Shown here piece after piece: positions 7,082 to 8,537 of a stretch of 8,537 nucleotides of DNA (the stretch's first letter is position 1; each line of letters opens with the position of its first letter). A program made the position numbers and the translations under genes. Source of the DNA: Gammaproteobacteria bacterium (lineage in GTDB: Bacteria > Pseudomonadota > Alphaproteobacteria > UBA828). The stretch lies in assembly GCA_002714015.1 (NCBI GenBank), contig PAWF01000040.1:1-8537 (forward strand). Direction: 5' to 3'. The notes below the pieces were generated by a model. It had not been told where the DNA came from. It saw only the letters and a program-made list of their open reading frames with translations, and did not search any database.

Positions 7082-7720
7082 TTAAGCTAAATTAATTTCA
7101 AATTTTGCTTCTGTCTTTTGAATTATCTCATTTACTGAAGAGCCATTTGCTACTTCAATGAGGTGCATATTCCCATCTATAAATTCAAACACCCCTAAAT
7201 CTGTAATGACCATATCTACAACACTTTTACCCGTTAATGGTAGTGTACATGATTTAACAAGTTTAGATGATCCATCTTTTGCATTGTGCTCCATTAATAC
7301 AACAACTTTCTTTACACCAGCGACTAGATCCATAGCTCCGCCCATACCCTTAACCATTTTTCCAGGAATCATCCAATTAGCTAGATCACCATTTTCAGCT
7401 ATCTGCAGAGCGCATAATATAGATAGATCCATATGGTTGCCCCGAATCATTGAAAAACTCATTGCGCTATCAAAATATACAGATTCAGGTAATTCACTAA
7501 TCGTTTGTTTTCCTGCATTTATTAAATCAGAATCTAATTCCTTTTTCTTAGGAAATGGTCCCATACCTAACATTCCATTTTCACTCTGTAAGGTGACATT
7601 AATATTAGAGGGAACAAAGTTTGCAACTAAGGTTGGCATCCCAATGCCTAGATTTACATAGTATCCATCCTTCAGTTCCAAGGCCGCTCTTTGACACATC
7701 TTATCTCTATCCCAAGCCAT
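7082..7720 (-). CDS. scoB: Succinyl-CoA:3-oxoacid CoA-transferase, subunit B
   Basis: A 212-residue beta subunit of a family I CoA-transferase, which moves CoA between succinyl-CoA and acetoacetate or a related 3-oxoacid. The catalytic glutamate that forms the acyl-CoA intermediate is Glu47 in QSENGMLG. Other hallmarks are NLGIGMPTLVANFVP (23-37), the glycine-rich GMGGAMDLVAGVKKV (125-139) and TDLGVFEF (173-180). Length matches bacterial ScoB (about 210-220). GGAG lies six bases before the ATG. It follows scoA by 44 bp on the same strand, so the two are one unit. The same fold serves 3-oxoadipate CoA-transferase (PcaJ) and AtoA; no aromatic-degradation or ato genes are visible, and scoB is the best guess. 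A 93-bp gap separates its stop from the suf regulator. Confidence 0.9.
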   Translation of the reverse strand: MAWDRDKMCQRAALELKDGYYVNLGIGMPTLVANFVPSNINVTLQSENGMLGMGPFPKKKELDSDLINAGKQTISELPESVYFDSAMSFSMIRGNHMDLSILCALQIAENGDLANWMIPGKMVKGMGGAMDLVAGVKKVVVLMEHNAKDGSSKLVKSCTLPLTGKSVVDMVITDLGVFEFIDGNMHLIEVANGSSVNEIIQKTEAKFEINLA

Positions 7721-7764
7721 TGTATTCTCCAGTAGTCTTAATTTAGTTATAATATTATATAGAA

Positions 7765-8463
7765 CTAGTCACTTGTAGTTACTCGTTCTATGCGTTTTTC
7801 ATATGAGTGGCCCTTAATTATCCTTTGCACGAACACTCCAGGAGTATGAATGTTGTCAGGGTTAAATTCCCCTGGCTCCACTATCTCCTCTACTTCTGCC
7901 AAAGTAACTTGCCCTGCTGTTGCCATTACTGGATTAAAGTTTCTAGCAGTTTTACGATAAACTAGATTGCCATTCGTATCTGCTTTCCAAGCCTTTATAA
8001 TTGAAATATCAGCTTTCAGAGCTGTTTCCATAACATATGTCTCACCATTAAAATCTTTAGTTTCTTTTCCATCAGCAATTACGGTTCCAACGCCAGTTTT
8101 AGTATAAAAGGCAGGTATACCTGCCCCCCCTGCTCTGCAACGTTCAGCGAGAGTACCTTGAGGGTTAAACTCTAGCTCCAAATCACCATTCAAGTATTGT
8201 TTTTCAAACATTTTATTTTCTCCCACATAGGAGGAAACCATCTTTTTTATTTGATTATTACTAAGTAATAAACCAAGTCCAAAATCATCTACGCCACAAT
8301 TATTACTTATCACAGTTAAGTTTTGGACTTTTGAATCTTTTAAAGCGGAAATATAATTTTCTGGGATACCACATAGACCAAACCCCCCCGCCATAATACT
8401 CATTCCATCAAATAACAAGCCATCCAAAGCCATCTGGGCGTTTTTATATATTTTATTTATCAT
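7765..8463 (-). CDS. scoA: Succinyl-CoA:3-oxoacid CoA-transferase, subunit A
   Basis: A 232-residue alpha subunit of the same CoA-transferase. It shows the GGFGLCGIPE motif (26-35), VISNNCGVDDFGLG (51-64), SSYVGEN (77-83), and the long conserved block from NPQGTLAERCRAGG (100-113) through GIPAFYTKTGVGT (115-127). RKTARNFNP (170-178) and TPGVFVQRI (207-215) follow. The start fits the family N-terminus (M-x-N/D-K-x-Y), and length is normal. The ribosome-binding site is weak (AGG about ten bases before the ATG). With ScoB it makes a cytoplasmic heteromer that lets the cell use or make acetoacetyl-CoA at the expense of succinyl-CoA. The substrate cannot be proved from sequence; PcaI and AtoD belong to the same family. 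Confidence 0.91.
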   Translation of the reverse strand: MINKIYKNAQMALDGLLFDGMSIMAGGFGLCGIPENYISALKDSKVQNLTVISNNCGVDDFGLGLLLSNNQIKKMVSSYVGENKMFEKQYLNGDLELEFNPQGTLAERCRAGGAGIPAFYTKTGVGTVIADGKETKDFNGETYVMETALKADISIIKAWKADTNGNLVYRKTARNFNPVMATAGQVTLAEVEEIVEPGEFNPDNIHTPGVFVQRIIKGHSYEKRIERVTTSD

Positions 8464-8501
8464 TATACGAGCCTATTAAATGTTAATAAAAAAACAGCCT
8501 T

Positions 8502-8507
8502 ATTATA
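8502..8507 (-). promoter_or_regulatory. Candidate -10 box (TATAAT) for scoAB
   Basis: A perfect TATAAT on the minus strand lies 38 bp before the scoA ATG and would give a leader of about 30 bases. No convincing -35 is present at 16-18 bases: the sequence there is ATCGGC, part of the duplicated unit. An activator or an alternative promoter form may be needed, or the match may be chance in AT-rich DNA. Confidence 0.4.
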
Positions 8508-8530
8508 TCTGCCGATTTATATCTGCCGAT
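8503..8530. repeat. Two exact tandem copies of a 14-bp unit upstream of scoA
   Basis: TTATATCTGCCGAT occurs at 8503-8516 and again, directly abutting, at 8517-8530. The flanks do not continue the pattern, so there are two copies. On the minus strand each unit reads ATCGGCAGATATAA, so the TATAA of the putative -10 region is duplicated along with a GC-containing ATCGGCAG block. It may be a duplicated regulator-binding site or a replication-slippage product. Confidence 0.85.
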
Positions 8531-8537
8531 AAAAATA

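Noticed and set aside
7158..7661. A 167-codon open frame on the plus strand opposite scoB
   Set aside because: It lies wholly antisense to a well-conserved CoA-transferase subunit, has no family resemblance and no clear ribosome-binding site. It is a shadow of the real gene.
7733..7740. TAGTCTTA between scoA and scoB, identical to part of the suf operator arm
   Set aside because: Only an 8-base half-site with no symmetric partner; expected by chance in AT-rich DNA.
8503..8530. Edge of a CRISPR or larger repeat array
   Set aside because: Two abutting 14-bp copies with no spacers, and the flanks do not continue the repeat within the window.

Overview
The window is a compact, AT-rich (by eye about one third G+C, not computed) stretch of a proteobacterial chromosome. 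It is almost entirely coding and almost all on the minus strand. The glutamine synthetase fragment carries the adenylylation tyrosine found in proteobacterial-type GS-I. The Rrf2 regulator resembles the SUF-operon regulators of gamma- and some alphaproteobacteria, while the A-type carrier and the DUF59 protein have an alphaproteobacterial flavour. I therefore say Proteobacteria, with class undecided between Alpha and Gamma. The AT bias, short gaps and overlapping genes would fit a streamlined, possibly marine lineage, but that is inference.

Layout, left to right: (1) 2-361, plus strand, the C-terminal quarter of glnA. (2) A 47-bp convergent gap with AT-only inverted repeats. (3) 409-6988, minus strand, a complete SUF iron-sulfur cluster assembly operon. 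Read in transcription order it is Rrf2/IscR-type regulator, sufB, sufC, sufD, sufS, sufU, sufT (DUF59), sufA, with overlaps or gaps of at most 29 bp. (4) 6989-7081, a 93-bp regulatory gap with a consensus -35 box, a 41-bp perfect palindrome centred on an IscR type-1-like core, and a TTG start for the regulator. (5) 7082-8463, minus strand, scoB and scoA, the two subunits of a succinyl-CoA:3-oxoacid CoA-transferase. (6) 8464-8537, the scoA upstream region, with a perfect -10 box and a 14-bp tandem duplication.

How it works together: SufS removes sulfur from cysteine. SufU, rather than SufE, is the likely sulfur acceptor. The SufBC2D complex builds the cluster using SufC ATPase activity, SufA carries clusters to clients, and SufT helps maturation. 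The regulator has three clustered cysteines and probably reports cluster status to its own promoter through the palindrome. scoAB is a separate metabolic unit (ketone-body or short-chain acyl-CoA use), but it lies upstream in the same direction with no obvious terminator between. Read-through into suf is therefore possible.

I see no mobile element, RNA gene, CRISPR array or truly unknown gene. The most interesting part is the palindromic regulatory gap. The rest is a canonical SUF locus with a few instructive details.
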